DNA from: Legionellales bacterium
GTDB taxonomy: Bacteria; Pseudomonadota; Gammaproteobacteria; Legionellales; Legionellaceae
Assembly: GCA_026399195.1 (NCBI GenBank)
Contig: JAPLRK010000070.1
Location: 26,520 to 90,519 of the forward strand
Length of the DNA stretch: 64,000 nucleotides
Direction of reading: 5' to 3'
The translations under genes and the position numbers were made by a program. A model generated the notes under the pieces. That model saw only the letters and a program-made list of their open reading frames with translations. It had not been told where the DNA came from and made no database searches. Shown here piece by piece: positions 1-10,658 of the stretch. How positions within the stretch are numbered: the stretch's first letter is position 1; every line of letters starts with the position of its first letter.

Positions 1-751
1 TCTTGCTTATTGGGGTGGGGATGAACGTGGGAGCCAATTCTCATGTGGTGGTGAAGATTTACCCATTTGTGTTCCCATTGCCTCACAATGCCTACATGCA
101 GCCGGCATTGCTTTTGCCTTCAAACATCGTCAACAAGCGCGTGTGGCTGTCGTTTGTATTGGCGATGGAGGGACCTCTGAAGGCGATTTTTATGAAGCGA
201 TGAACGTTGCTGGTGTTTGGAATCTTCCGGTGGTTTTTGTGGTCAACAATAACCAATGGGCTATTTCCGTCAACATCAACCAACAAACTGCCGCTAAAAC
301 CATTGCTCAAAAAGCCATTTCTGCTGGTTTTCAGGGCATACAAGTGGACGGCAATGATCTACTAGCCACTCGCGAACATATTGGGAACGCCATCGAAAAG
401 GCAAGGCATGGTGAAGGCCCTACCCTCATTGAAGCCATGACTTATAGACTTTCCGATCACACCACGGCCGACGACGCCACCCGCTATCAGCCTAAAGATG
501 AGGTGGAAAAAGCGTCTACAAAAGAGCCCATCCAACGATTTAAAGTCTATTTAGAACAACAAAATCTGTTGAGTGATGCTGAAAATAAGGAGATTCAAGA
601 AGCCTGTGCAAAGGAAGTTCAAGACGCTGTCGATGACTATTTAAGTCGCCAACCACAACCCATCGAAAGCATCTTTGACCATCTTTACGCAACCCTCCCG
701 AATTATTTAATAGAACAAAGAGCCATCGCCATGGAGGAAAAACATGCCTGA
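1..751 (+). CDS. pdhA: Pyruvate dehydrogenase E1 component, alpha subunit (5' end outside window)
   Basis: Thiamine-diphosphate-dependent E1 alpha subunit of the pyruvate (or branched-chain-like) dehydrogenase complex, which decarboxylates the 2-oxoacid and passes the acyl group to E2. The frame is open from the first bases of the window (first full codon at 2), so the N-terminus lies upstream. The visible part begins in the YWGGDERGSQF region and contains the ThDP/magnesium motif GDGGTSEGDF followed about 25 residues later by NNNQWAIS, the classical GDG-to-NN signature. It overlaps pdhB by 8 bases, so the two are probably translationally coupled. Two-subunit E1 (alpha plus beta) is the type found in Legionella and mitochondria, unlike the single-chain AceE of enterics. 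The exact 2-oxoacid substrate is inferred from family and context. Confidence 0.93.
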   Translation, partial: LAYWGGDERGSQFSCGGEDLPICVPIASQCLHAAGIAFAFKHRQQARVAVVCIGDGGTSEGDFYEAMNVAGVWNLPVVFVVNNNQWAISVNINQQTAAKTIAQKAISAGFQGIQVDGNDLLATREHIGNAIEKARHGEGPTLIEAMTYRLSDHTTADDATRYQPKDEVEKASTKEPIQRFKVYLEQQNLLSDAENKEIQEACAKEVQDAVDDYLSRQPQPIESIFDHLYATLPNYLIEQRAIAMEEKHA

Positions 752-1724
752 TATCACAATGGTTGAAGCGGTGACTCAAGCCTTAGCTTATGAATTGGAA
801 CACGACCCCAACGTGCTGGTATTTGGTGAAGACGTTGGCAAGAATGGCGGGGTTTTTCGTGCTACCGTAGGTTTGCAGGACCGTTTTGGAGAAAATCGAG
901 TTTTTGATTCCCCTTTGGCTGAGTCGATGATTGCAGGACTTGCCATTGGCATGTCGTTGCAAGGTTTAAAACCTGTGGCTGAATTTCAATTCATGGGGTT
1001 CATCTATCCCGCCATGAATCAAATCATTTCTCATGCCGCCCGTATGCGAAATCGAACACGAGGTCGACTCCATTGTCCACTTGTGTTTCGAGCCCCCTTT
1101 GGCGGAGGAATCCGCGCACCTGAGCATCATTCAGAAAGTACTGAAGCCTTGTTTGCCCATATTCCAGGTTTACAAGTGGTGATTCCCTCCTCCCCTAAAC
1201 GCGCTTATGGCTTATTGTTAGCGGCCATTCGCAATCCTGATCCTGTGATTTTTCTTGAGCCCAAGCGCATTTACCGATTGGTGAAACAACCTGTCCCTGA
1301 TGATGGAGAAGCCCTGCCTCTAGGAACTTGTTTCACCTTACAAGAAGGTGAGGATGTCACTTTGGTCAGTTGGGGTGCCTGTATACATGAAACCCTTCTT
1401 GCATCGAATCAACTCGCAGAGGTTGGCATTTCTTGCGAGGTCATAGATCTTGCCACCATCAAACCTTTAGACATTGACACTATTTTGTCATCTATTGAAA
1501 AAACCAATCGATGCGTCATCATTCATGAGGGGGCTAAAACTTGTGGTGTGGGCGCGGAGATTTCTGCATTGATCATGGAGCACGCGATGGCAGATTTGGC
1601 GGCACCTGTCCAACGGGTGACCGGGTATGACATTGTGATGCCCTACTTTCAACTGGAAAAACACTATCTTCCAAGTGTTGCACGCATCAAAGAAACCGTT
1701 TTGAGCCTCATGGAGAACCTATGA
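744..1724 (+). CDS. pdhB: Pyruvate dehydrogenase E1 component, beta subunit
   Basis: Partner of the upstream alpha subunit, forming the alpha2beta2 E1 enzyme. The 326-residue product has the expected length. It carries FGEDVGKNGGVF near the N-terminus, the PLAESMIAGLAIG stretch, and the HHSES segment near residue 127 that in this family supplies an active-site histidine. The C-terminal transketolase domain is recognisable in VTLVSWGACIHETL. The start overlaps the end of pdhA by 8 bases and the end overlaps pdhC by 4, so the three genes form one operon. No E3 (lipoamide dehydrogenase) gene follows in the window. Confidence 0.95.
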   Translation: MPDITMVEAVTQALAYELEHDPNVLVFGEDVGKNGGVFRATVGLQDRFGENRVFDSPLAESMIAGLAIGMSLQGLKPVAEFQFMGFIYPAMNQIISHAARMRNRTRGRLHCPLVFRAPFGGGIRAPEHHSESTEALFAHIPGLQVVIPSSPKRAYGLLLAAIRNPDPVIFLEPKRIYRLVKQPVPDDGEALPLGTCFTLQEGEDVTLVSWGACIHETLLASNQLAEVGISCEVIDLATIKPLDIDTILSSIEKTNRCVIIHEGAKTCGVGAEISALIMEHAMADLAAPVQRVTGYDIVMPYFQLEKHYLPSVARIKETVLSLMENL

Positions 1725-2842
1725 CAATTTTTAACTTACCCGATCTTGGCGAAGGATTACCAGACGCTGAAATTCATGAATGGTTCGTCAAAGAGGGGGA
1801 CTCCGTTGCCCTTGATCAACCTTTGGTTTCTATGGAGACCGCCAAAGCGGTTGTCGATGTGCCCTGCCCTCAAGCTGGCGTCATCAGCAAATTCTTTGGT
1901 AAACCGGGTGATGTGATAAAAACCGGCGATCCTCTGGTCTCTTTTGAAGCAACCGACAAGGCACGAATCGACAAAGGTACCGTAGTTGGCCATCTTGAAG
2001 AAAGTCACGAGGTGAGTGAAGACCATTTCGTGATAGGCTCAAACCGTTCTAAGGAACGTACGAAAGCCACGCATTTTGTGCGAATGCTTGCCAAAAAGCA
2101 CAACATCAAACTATCAACCCTAACTGGCAGCGGCGAGCACGGGATGATCACGAAAGACGATGTGGAACGAGAAGTGCTAAAACAATCCACACCACCTGAA
2201 GGTTTTGAACCTTTACGCGGCGTTAGGCGCGCGATGCTTCAAGGCATGGTTCAATCTCACATTGAAGTCGTCCCCGTCAGCCTCTTTGACGAAGCCGATA
2301 TTAACAGCTGGCATGCAGACAATGACATCACGGTGCGTCTCATTCATGCCATTGTTTTTGCAAGTACCAAAGAACCCGCATTAAATGCCTGGTTTGACAC
2401 GAAGCATCAAGCTAGAAAATTATTCGAAATGGTCCACTTGGGCCTTGCCATGGATAGCGAGGAAGGGCTGTTCGTTCCGGTGCTTCATGACGTGGCAAAA
2501 TACAATGACAAAGCCCTCCGCACCAAAATCAATAACACCAAAAGCGCCGTTCATCAACGCCAGGTCCCCCCAGAGGAGTTAAAGGGAGCAACCTTCACTC
2601 TTTCTAATTTTGGAAAATTCGCAGGTCGATTCGCAAGCCCCATCATCGTGCCGCCGATGGTTGCAATTCTTGCTGTGGGCCGCCTATATCAAGGAGTAGT
2701 TGCAACAGGTGAGAAGTTAGAAGCACACCGATTATTACCTTTATCCTTAAGTTTCGATCACCGTGCTGTGACGGGGGGCGAGGCCACTCGATTTTTAGGG
2801 GCGGTGATAGAATCCCTCCAAAAACCGTCAGACAAAACTTAG
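1721..2842 (+). CDS. pdhC: Dihydrolipoamide acyltransferase (E2) of the pyruvate dehydrogenase complex
   Basis: E2 core enzyme that carries the acyl group on a lipoyl arm and transfers it to CoA. Residues 1-75 form a single lipoyl domain with METAKAVVDVP (lipoyl lysine near residue 42). Residues about 115-150 look like a peripheral subunit-binding domain (RMLAKKHNIKL ... GSGEHGMITKDDV). The rest is the acyltransferase domain, ending in SFDHRAVTGGEATRF with the catalytic histidine near 346. The usual HRxxxDG motif reads HRAVTGG, with Thr in place of Asp; similar variants occur in this E2 subgroup, so I do not take it as inactivating. At 373 residues with one lipoyl domain it is shorter than enteric AceF. 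The ATGA overlap with pdhB indicates coupling. Confidence 0.93.
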   Translation: MTIFNLPDLGEGLPDAEIHEWFVKEGDSVALDQPLVSMETAKAVVDVPCPQAGVISKFFGKPGDVIKTGDPLVSFEATDKARIDKGTVVGHLEESHEVSEDHFVIGSNRSKERTKATHFVRMLAKKHNIKLSTLTGSGEHGMITKDDVEREVLKQSTPPEGFEPLRGVRRAMLQGMVQSHIEVVPVSLFDEADINSWHADNDITVRLIHAIVFASTKEPALNAWFDTKHQARKLFEMVHLGLAMDSEEGLFVPVLHDVAKYNDKALRTKINNTKSAVHQRQVPPEELKGATFTLSNFGKFAGRFASPIIVPPMVAILAVGRLYQGVVATGEKLEAHRLLPLSLSFDHRAVTGGEATRFLGAVIESLQKPSDKT

Positions 2843-2848
2843 GCAGTC

Positions 2849-4175
2849 ATGTCCACGCCCATCTTCACTGTCTCTCAACTCAATCGTCAAGTCCGCTCTT
2901 GGTTGGAACATGAGATGGGGACAGTCCATGTTCAAGGCGAGCTTTCTAACGTAACCCAACCTGCCTCCGGTCATTTGTATTTCACTTTAAAAGACACATC
3001 GGCTCAAATCCGCTGTGTTTATTTTCGGAATCGCCATCGCGTATCCACGAGTCCTCAAAATGGTCAACAGGTGATCCTTCATGGCACATTAAGTTTGTAT
3101 GAGGCTCGTGGGGACTATCAATTGATTGTGGAGCAGCTTGAAGATGCGGGACGAGGGGATCTCTTTAGACAATTCGAATGTTTAAAAGCAAAACTCGCAG
3201 CATGTGGATGGTTTGATGCCTCTCGAAAAAAAGCACTCCCTCTCTTTCCTGAAGTCATTGGGGTCATCACCTCAGCCACCGGGGCCGCTTGGCGAGATGT
3301 CATGACCACTTTGGCTCGACGTTATCCAGTGGCCAAAATTATTCTCTATGCAAGTGATGTACAAGGGAGTCTTGCTGCCCCTCAATTGATTCAAGCCATT
3401 GCAGAGGCCAATCGCGACTCGCGATCGGACGTTCTCATCCTCGCAAGGGGCGGGGGTAGCATTGAAGATTTATGGGCATTCAATGATGAGCGCCTCGCCG
3501 CCGAAATGATCAACAGCAAAATACCGATCATATCGGGTGTTGGGCACGAAACGGATTTTACCATTGCAGATTTTGTGGCCGATCACCGCGCCGCCACACC
3601 TACAGCCGCGGCAGTTGCAGCAACGCCTGACAGGGAGGAGATTTTTAACACATTACGATCGCTTGAAAACCAGCTTTTGTCTTTCATGAACCGTTTTGTA
3701 CAACACTTAAAGCTCCTGCTGCAGCATGAGCTCCAAAAAATCACATCTCCAAAGCAATTGATCAATGCGCAATGGCAGTCGCTCGATTATTGTCGAGGTC
3801 ATCTACAACATGCCTTGGAACAACTCTTGGCAAAAAAGCGTCACATGCTTCAAGAAGCGCGGGCGCAATTAGAAACTCAAAACTGGCACAAGTCGTTTAA
3901 GAGCGCTTGAGGCTTCACTCTATCTCCACACCATGTCTCAAATCAACCAACAAAGTCAACAACTCAATACCCTTCTCGCGACCCTGCATGCCGTAAGTCC
4001 CTTGGCCACACTTGAGCGAGGATATGCGATTGTCACCTGCCGAAACAAGGTATTATACAACAGCCTTGAAGTGAAACCTGGGGATATCCTTGATGTTCGC
4101 TTAGCCAAGGGTGGGCTGAAAGCCAACATCTTAGGGATAACGCTTCTATCTCATGAGAGTTCAAAACTATGTTAG
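2849..4175 (+). pseudogene. xseA: Exonuclease VII large subunit, interrupted by a frameshift
   Basis: XseA is the catalytic subunit of exonuclease VII, which degrades single-stranded DNA. The frame starting at 2849 gives 353 residues: an OB-fold (VHVQGELSNVTQPASGHLYF) and the nuclease core (GVITSATGAAWRDV, LILARGGGSIEDLWAFNDE, GVGHETDFTIADFVADHRA). It stops at 3910. The missing end, with the family signature HAVSPLATLERGYAIV, continues in another frame to 4175. Joined, the parts give about 443 residues, close to the usual length. The second frame has a stop at 3870-3872, so the shift must lie between 3873 and 3908; dropping one A of the AAAA at 3879-3882 would restore the frame. There is no long homopolymer here, so this is either a real lesion or a sequence error. 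xseB is not in the window. Confidence 0.8.
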
Positions 4176-4759
4176 ACCAACTCAACAAAAGCTTAGATCT
4201 GATCATCAGCCAAACACAATCAAATGCTCATGCTCTTGAAATCATTATTTTGATTCCGTGGGCTGTATTTATACTGATCCAATTGAGTGGGCAACGGCTT
4301 TTGATTTTTGGAATCATACCCAGACGACTTTATGGATTACCTGGCATTTTATTTGCCCCTCTGCTCCATGCTAACTTCAATCATCTCTTTTTCAACTCTA
4401 TCCCTTTGGTCGTCTTAAGCAACTTCCTCCTGATCAATGGCCTCCCCTATTATCTAGAGTCCACCTTGTTGATAACACTCATCAGTGGTGCTCTCATTTG
4501 GTGTTTTGCTAAACCCGGTTTACATGTCGGTGCAAGTGCCGTCATCACAGGGTATTGGGCGCTTTTGGTCAGCGGTATTTACCAACAAGGCACATTGATC
4601 GCATTCCTCTTAGGCGCGATCAGCCTTTATTATTTTGCAGGGATATTTTTAGGGATTTTTCCTCGAGAGCGGGGTGTTTCCTGGGAAGGACATTTGTTTG
4701 GATTATTGGCAGGTATCGCCACGAGTTTTTTTTATATATACTCGCCCATCGCGACTTGA
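4169..4759 (+). CDS. Rhomboid-family intramembrane serine protease
   Basis: Predicted polytopic inner-membrane protein of 196 residues that resembles compact rhomboids, which cleave substrates within the membrane. It has six or so hydrophobic segments, the HANFNHLFFN stretch typical of rhomboid TM2, a serine in GASAVITG (Ser123; the family motif is GxSG or GxSA) and a later histidine in WEGHLFG (His175). These two would form the Ser-His dyad. The start overlaps the end of the xseA frame by 7 bases. No substrate can be named from the context. Confidence 0.78.
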   Translation: MLDQLNKSLDLIISQTQSNAHALEIIILIPWAVFILIQLSGQRLLIFGIIPRRLYGLPGILFAPLLHANFNHLFFNSIPLVVLSNFLLINGLPYYLESTLLITLISGALIWCFAKPGLHVGASAVITGYWALLVSGIYQQGTLIAFLLGAISLYYFAGIFLGIFPRERGVSWEGHLFGLLAGIATSFFYIYSPIAT

Positions 4760-4777
4760 TTTGATTGCCCAACGACC

Positions 4778-7700
4778 ATGCCTAAACCAATCCTCATTCC
4801 CACAACATTGACCTCAAAAGAGTCTTGGGGCCAATTGTATGGATGTAGCCTATCTTTAGCACTGGCTGAGTTCTGTCAACAAAATTGCGGCGTTAAATTA
4901 CTCATTGCCCCAGATAATTTGACCGCAGCACAATTGCTTGAAGAATTACGATTTTTTCTTCCAAAAGAACAAGAAATTTTACTCTTCCCTGACTGGGAAA
5001 CGCTTCCGTATGATCAATTTTCACCCCATCAAGATCTCATTTCTGAGCGCCTCTCAACCTTAAGTCGACTGCACTCAACGACAGAAGGCATCATCATAGC
5101 AGCCGTTAGCACTTTGATGCATCATGTGAGTCCCCCATCATTTGTCACAAAACATGGTCTTGTGTTACGTGAGGGACAAACCTTATCAATAGAACACTTT
5201 CGTAGTGAGCTGCAAATGGCTGGCTACCATGCGGTCAACAAAGTTCTTGAACATGGTGAATTTGCTGTCCGAGGCGCCATCATTGATCTTTACCCCATGG
5301 GGAGTGCCCTCCCTTTTCGTATTGAATTATTCGACGACACCATCGACAGTTTGCGATCCTTTGACAAAGATTCGCAGCGGACGATTGAAAAAATAAAAGA
5401 GATCACGGTGTTACCTGCTCGCGAATTCCCAATGACAGAACAAAGCATCATGCATTTTCGTCATGCCTTCAGAGAGCATTTTTCAGGAAACCCCCGCCTC
5501 TGCCCACTTTACGAGTCAGTGAGTGATGGGCAATTCCCGAATGGTATTGAATATTACTTGCCCTTATTTTTCGAACAAACAGCCACTTTTTTTGATCATT
5601 TAGATCCAAATTCGTCAGTTTGTCTCATTGGATCCATTCATGAACAAGCTGATCTTTTTTGGCACGAAATTACCCTGCGATATGAGCAACGTCGTTTTGA
5701 TGTTTCACGGCCAATTCTACCGCCCACCGAGTGTTTTTTAACACCGACCGAACTCCTCGTTCAAACCAACCGCTTCAAAAAATTATGCCTCTCTCACAAC
5801 GCACATGTAAAAAAAAAGGCCCATCTCTTCAATGTCGAAAAAGCCCCTGCCCTTCCGACCGTGCGTCAATCTGCAGAGCCTCTGGTTCATTTACGGGAGT
5901 TTATGGCTGTTCCAAATCGCCGCTATTTGTTGATCTCTGAAAGTACTGGCCGTCGTGAAGTGTTGCTCGATTTGCTCAAGCTTTCTGGCATCACCCCTAA
6001 GATTCAAGCATCTTGGGCCGATTTTCTTGAAGACTCGACGCCCGTCAACATCACTTTGGGGCCTCTCATTGAGGGGGCTGAACTGAACGATCCTTCCATC
6101 TCCATCATCGTTGAATCTCAACTCTTCGGTGAACTTAGGATCCCACAAAGACGACAGCACCAAAAATCCATCGATCCTGATTTGATCATTCGAGATTTGG
6201 CTGAATTACATATCGGTTCACCAGTCGTACATTTGCAATTTGGCATTGGTCGATACCTGGGCTTACAAAGCATTGACGATCAAGGAACGCCCAACGAATT
6301 TTTAGTCCTCGCCTATGTCGGGGATGACAAAATTTACGTGCCGGTAACCTCCCTACATTTGATCAGCCGGTACAGTGGGGCTTCCCCAGAGCACGCACCC
6401 CTCCATCGTTTGGGAAGCGATCAATGGCAAAAAGAAAAGAAGAAAGCAGCGGAAAAAATTCATGATATCGCCATTGAATTGTTAGATATTTATGCCAAAC
6501 GTGAAGCAAAACCAGGCCATGAGTATCAAATCAACACAGAAGAGAACCAACGCTTTGCCAGTGGGTTCCCCTTCACAGAAACGCCCGATCAATCCCGGGC
6601 CATCGCGCAGATCATGGGGGACATGCAATCCACCCGCCCCATGGACCGACTTATTTGTGGGGATGTTGGCTTTGGAAAAACCGAGGTTGCTATGCGTGCG
6701 GCTTTTATTACGGTCCTGAATGAAAAACAAGTATGTGTTCTGGTTCCTACAACCCTTCTCGCGCAACAACATTTTCAAACCTTTTCCGACAGATTCTCAG
6801 AATTTCCAGTGACCATTGAACTCTTATCCCGCTTTCGTAGTGGCAAAGAGTCTGAGGGTGTCTTGCAAGGGTTAGAAAAGGGTCGAGTAGACATCGTCAT
6901 TGGAACACACAAGCTATTCCAAAAAGACATTCGATTTCATAACTTAGGATTGCTCATCATTGATGAAGAACATCGATTTGGCGTTCGACAAAAAGAACAC
7001 ATCAAAGCCATGCGAACTCATGTCGATATTTTATCCATGACAGCCACACCCATCCCACGAACACTCAACATGGCGATGGCGGGACTTCGTGACATCTCAT
7101 TGATTGCCACCCCCCCCGCCAAACGATTGGCAATCAAAACTTTTTGGCAAGAAAGTGATGAGGCCCTTTTACGAGAAGCCATCCTGCGCGAAATTCATCG
7201 GGGCGGTCAAGTTTTTTTTCTACACAACAACGTGCAAACCATTCAACACGTGACGCAAAATTTACAAACCTTAGTCCCTGAAGCTAAAGTTCATTATGCG
7301 CACGGACAAATGCATGAACGCGAACTTGAACGCATCATGTCCGATTTTTATCATCATCGCTTTCAAGTCCTTGTATGCACCACCATCATTGAAACAGGGA
7401 TTGATATCCCAACAGCCAATACCATCATCATTGACAGGGCCGATAAATTTGGCCTCGCACAACTGCATCAATTACGTGGTCGCGTAGGCCGCTCACACCA
7501 CCAAGCTTATGCCTATTTATTAACTCCCCCGCAAAAATCATTAACCCCTGATGCGCTGAAAAGACTTGAGGCAATTGTCTCCTTAGAAGACCTAGGCGCG
7601 GGTTTTACCTTAGCCACTCATGATATGGAAATTCGGGGGGCCGGCGAACTTCTGGGTGAAGATCAAAGTGGAAATATGCACGCGATTGGATTTAGTCTAT

Positions 7701-8221
7701 TCATGGAGATGCTCGACAAAGCTATTTCAGATTTAAAAGCAGGGCTCACGCCGGCCCTTAATGCGCCAATGCATCAAGGGCCAGACATAGATCTTCATCT
7801 AAGCACCATCATTCCAGAAGAGTATATCGGCGATATTCACACGCGATTGATCAGTTACAAACGCATTGCCAATGCAAAAACGGAAGACCAACTGAAAGAG
7901 TTAAACATCGAGCTGATAGACCGCTTTGGATTGCTCCCAGACTCCGTCAAACATTTGTTTCTGATAACCAAGCTCAAACTAACAGCCACACGACTAGGTG
8001 TTGCCCGAATTCATGCCCGTGGCGAACACGGTCGCATTGATTTTGCTGAAGCTCCTGCAATCAATGCGAAGGTGTTGATACACTTAATTCAACTTCAAGC
8101 CAAAAAATATCAACTAGAAGGCCCGTCTCGCTTACGGTTTAAGTTAGAAGGAACCAAGGCCTCCGAACGCATTTTGGAAATTCATGGATTACTTGATCAA
8201 TTAGGCGCGGGAGCGAATTAA
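4778..8221 (+). CDS. mfd: Transcription-repair coupling factor
   Basis: Mfd removes RNA polymerase stalled at DNA lesions and recruits UvrA. The 1147-residue length is typical. The N-terminal UvrB-like region has [13 protein letters not shown]. The RNA-polymerase-interacting domain has [17 protein letters not shown]. The translocase has Walker [10 protein letters not shown] (about residue 627), the DEEH box in IIDEEHRFG (about 728), [12 protein letters not shown] and LRGRVGRS. The C-terminal TRCF domain includes [23 protein letters not shown]. An A9 run at about 5809-5817 is read straight through as VKKKA, useful as a comparison for the frameshifted runs elsewhere. Its 3' end overlaps the convergent tldD by 4 bases. 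Confidence 0.98.
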   Translation: MPKPILIPTTLTSKESWGQLYGCSLSLALAEFCQQNCGVKLLIAPDNLTAAQLLEELRFFLPKEQEILLFPDWETLPYDQFSPHQDLISERLSTLSRLHSTTEGIIIAAVSTLMHHVSPPSFVTKHGLVLREGQTLSIEHFRSELQMAGYHAVNKVLEHGEFAVRGAIIDLYPMGSALPFRIELFDDTIDSLRSFDKDSQRTIEKIKEITVLPAREFPMTEQSIMHFRHAFREHFSGNPRLCPLYESVSDGQFPNGIEYYLPLFFEQTATFFDHLDPNSSVCLIGSIHEQADLFWHEITLRYEQRRFDVSRPILPPTECFLTPTELLVQTNRFKKLCLSHNAHVKKKAHLFNVEKAPALPTVRQSAEPLVHLREFMAVPNRRYLLISESTGRREVLLDLLKLSGITPKIQASWADFLEDSTPVNITLGPLIEGAELNDPSISIIVESQLFGELRIPQRRQHQKSIDPDLIIRDLAELHIGSPVVHLQFGIGRYLGLQSIDDQGTPNEFLVLAYVGDDKIYVPVTSLHLISRYSGASPEHAPLHRLGSDQWQKEKKKAAEKIHDIAIELLDIYAKREAKPGHEYQINTEENQRFASGFPFTETPDQSRAIAQIMGDMQSTRPMDRLICGDVGFGKTEVAMRAAFITVLNEKQVCVLVPTTLLAQQHFQTFSDRFSEFPVTIELLSRFRSGKESEGVLQGLEKGRVDIVIGTHKLFQKDIRFHNLGLLIIDEEHRFGVRQKEHIKAMRTHVDILSMTATPIPRTLNMAMAGLRDISLIATPPAKRLAIKTFWQESDEALLREAILREIHRGGQVFFLHNNVQTIQHVTQNLQTLVPEAKVHYAHGQMHERELERIMSDFYHHRFQVLVCTTIIETGIDIPTANTIIIDRADKFGLAQLHQLRGRVGRSHHQAYAYLLTPPQKSLTPDALKRLEAIVSLEDLGAGFTLATHDMEIRGAGELLGEDQSGNMHAIGFSLFMEMLDKAISDLKAGLTPALNAPMHQGPDIDLHLSTIIPEEYIGDIHTRLISYKRIANAKTEDQLKELNIELIDRFGLLPDSVKHLFLITKLKLTATRLGVARIHARGEHGRIDFAEAPAINAKVLIHLIQLQAKKYQLEGPSRLRFKLEGTKASERILEIHGLLDQLGAGAN

Positions 8222-9663
8222 TGAGACGAGGTCCCACCCACCGTCAATGAATCAATTTTTAGCGTCGGCTGCCCTACTCCAACTGGAATCGATTGCCCGT
8301 CTTTTCCACAAACGCCGATCCCTCCATCAAGCGCTAAATCATTGCCAATCATACTGATTTTTTTCATCACATCAGGACCATTGCCAATCAATGTGGCACC
8401 CTTCACAGGACGCGTGACTTTGCCATTTTCAATGAGATAGGCCTCACTTGCAGAAAATACAAACTGGCCTGAGGTGATGTCCACTTGCCCACCCCCAAAG
8501 TTCACCGCATACAACCCTCGCGAAACCGAGCGAATGATGTCTTCAGGAGCATAGGGGCCTGCCAACATGTAAGTGTTGGTCATTCTTGGCATGGGCACAT
8601 GAGCATACGATTCTCGTCTGCAATTGCCTGTCGGCTTCATGTTCATCAATTTGGCATTCAATTTATCCTGCATATAATTCACCAACACGCCGTTCTCAAT
8701 CAAAGTCGTGCATTGCGTAGGCGTGCCTTCATCATCGATGGAAAGCGATCCTCGTCTATCCGCCAGAGTGCCATTATCAACAACCGTAACCCCATCGGAC
8801 GCCACCTTCTGCCCAAGGCGACCAGAAAAAGCCGACAGGCCTTTTCGATTAAAGTCACCCTCCAAACCATGACCCACAGCTTCATGTAATAACACCCCAG
8901 GCCAACCTGGGCCTAACACCACAGGCATCATCCCAGCCGGTGCATCCATTGCATCTAAATTGATCAAAGCTTCTCGAACCGCCTCACGAGCATAAGCAAG
9001 GGCGCGATCTTCTTCTAGGAAGTAGGCATAACTGACGCGCCCTCCCCCGCCAGACCGCGCAGACTCACGCCGACCCTTATCTTCCACAATAACACTGACA
9101 TTCACACTCACCATGGGTCTGACATCAGCCATCATTTGGCCATGAAAACCAGCTATCATCACCACTTCATAACACCCGCTCAAGGAAGCGTTGACTTGGA
9201 TCACCCGTGGATCCATCCTTCTCGCCTCCTTATCGATGGCGATGAGGAGCGCCATTTTTTCATGCTGAGTCATGCCTTCAATGGGGTTAATCCCCTCATA
9301 TCGGGCGATAGATGAGCTTGGTATCTTGATGGCCAAGAAGGTCTTCTCCCCAACATGAGCAATGGACCGCGCAGCACTTGCAGCACGCTCAATGGCAGGC
9401 AGGAGAAGATTATCGCAGTAAGCATAACCCGTTTTATCACCACAAACCGCGCGAACACCTACCCCCTTATCGATGGAAAAGCTCCCACTTTTGACTTCTG
9501 AATCCTCCAAATACCAAGACTCATAACTCGAACTTTGAAAATAAAGATCAGCATCATCGATAGAGGGACTGAGCATCGAGCGCAGCAATTTATCAATATT
9601 GGATTCATCGATGTTGGCGGGTTTTAGGAGAAGATCTCTCGCAAGCATTAAGGCTGAGGTCAT
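8218..9663 (-). CDS. tldD: Metalloprotease TldD
   Basis: TldD works with TldE/PmbA as a zinc metalloprotease that processes small peptides and antitoxins in other bacteria. The 481-residue protein has the [12 protein letters not shown] motif near residue 257 (HExxxH zinc site) and the conserved C-terminal region with [14 protein letters not shown]. The pmbA partner is not in this window. It lies convergent with mfd and shares 4 bases. It is divergent from the Bax-inhibitor family gene across a 124-base spacer, which should carry both promoters. Confidence 0.96.
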   Translation of the reverse strand: MTSALMLARDLLLKPANIDESNIDKLLRSMLSPSIDDADLYFQSSSYESWYLEDSEVKSGSFSIDKGVGVRAVCGDKTGYAYCDNLLLPAIERAASAARSIAHVGEKTFLAIKIPSSSIARYEGINPIEGMTQHEKMALLIAIDKEARRMDPRVIQVNASLSGCYEVVMIAGFHGQMMADVRPMVSVNVSVIVEDKGRRESARSGGGGRVSYAYFLEEDRALAYAREAVREALINLDAMDAPAGMMPVVLGPGWPGVLLHEAVGHGLEGDFNRKGLSAFSGRLGQKVASDGVTVVDNGTLADRRGSLSIDDEGTPTQCTTLIENGVLVNYMQDKLNAKLMNMKPTGNCRRESYAHVPMPRMTNTYMLAGPYAPEDIIRSVSRGLYAVNFGGGQVDITSGQFVFSASEAYLIENGKVTRPVKGATLIGNGPDVMKKISMIGNDLALDGGIGVCGKDGQSIPVGVGQPTLKIDSLTVGGTSSH

Positions 9664-9787
9664 ATACGACTCTAAATAGATAAAAATGCCATATTACACG
9701 ATGAAGGCTTGTCAATAAAGCGACATCCCGTTAGACTAAACGATTATTTATGTTGAAGTGCTATACTTTAATTAACCGGAGTTCCTC

Positions 9788-10465
9788 ATGAACAGAAATG
9801 ATGTTTCCATTTTAGGCCGAAGCCAAGAATCAGCCCTTGCTACCAATAAGGTGTTAAGAAACACTTATTTGTTACTAGGGATGACTTTTCTTTTCAGCGG
9901 ATTCACAGCCTTCATGTCCCTCTCATCCAATGCTCGCCCCATCAATCCCTTGATGTTTATTGTCGGCGTTTATGGTTTGATGTTTCTAACCAATGCACTG
10001 AAAAACAGCCCCTGGGGACTGGTCAGCGTGTTTGCTTTTACCGGTTTCATGGGATATGCCTTAGGTCCTATCTTAAATGTTTACATCCACAACTTCAGTA
10101 ACGGCCCTCAGCTGATAGCCACAGCATTAGGTGGAACTGGTTTGATTTTCTTTGGATTATCCGGCTATGTGTTAACCACACGAAAGGACTTCAGTTATCT
10201 AGGCGGCTTTCTGTTTATTGCCGTCATGCTCGCCTTTTTGGCCATGATTGCCAGCATTTTCTTCCAAATCCCCGCTTTAAATCTTGCCATTTCAGCAGCA
10301 TTTGTTCTTATTTCCTCAGGATTGATTCTATTTCAAACCAGTGAAATCATCCACGGCGGTGAAACCAACTACATTTCAGCCACAGTCTCCTTGTTTGTTT
10401 CCATCTATAACCTGTTCATCAGTTTATTGAATTTACTAGGCGCTTTTTCTGGGAATAGAGACTAA
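9788..10465 (+). CDS. Bax inhibitor-1 / YccA family membrane protein
   Basis: Integral membrane protein of 225 residues with seven hydrophobic segments. It matches the BI-1 (TMBIM/YccA/YbhL) family, whose bacterial members include a pH-sensitive calcium leak channel and FtsH modulators. The conserved C-terminal part LFQTSEIIHGGETNYISATVS is the family signature. The gene stands alone, preceded by GGAG 6-7 bases before the ATG and a TATACT -10-like box at 9762-9767; no good -35 was found. Its role here cannot be narrowed further. Confidence 0.88.
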   Translation: MNRNDVSILGRSQESALATNKVLRNTYLLLGMTFLFSGFTAFMSLSSNARPINPLMFIVGVYGLMFLTNALKNSPWGLVSVFAFTGFMGYALGPILNVYIHNFSNGPQLIATALGGTGLIFFGLSGYVLTTRKDFSYLGGFLFIAVMLAFLAMIASIFFQIPALNLAISAAFVLISSGLILFQTSEIIHGGETNYISATVSLFVSIYNLFISLLNLLGAFSGNRD

Positions 10466-10591
10466 TGGAGTTATCATTATCCGATATTTCCTTAAGCTAT
10501 CGATCGTTAAAAAGTGGGAAAATACGGCCGTTACAGAAAAAATGGCCGCATAATCTGATAAATGTTGTTGAAATAAAACCAAACCAGGTTC

Positions 10592-10647
10592 GGACGGACT
10601 CGGGCTCGCCCACGGTCACGGGCTCGTATTAGATCGTGGTTTGTCCA
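10592..10647. repeat. GC-rich dispersed intergenic repeat, copy 1
   Basis: The 193-base gap between the YccA-like gene and korB holds a GC-rich stretch containing CACGGTCACGGGCTCG followed by TTTGTCCA (10640-10647). A related arrangement, CACGCTCACGGGCGCG then TTTGTCCA, lies at 19450-19506. It differs in composition from surrounding DNA. I do not recognise the family and saw no coding potential. Confidence 0.45.
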
Positions 10648-10658
10648 AACTTCAGTTC

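Noticed and set aside
5809..5817. A9 run in mfd as a frameshift site
   Set aside because: It encodes VKKK in frame and mfd is intact.
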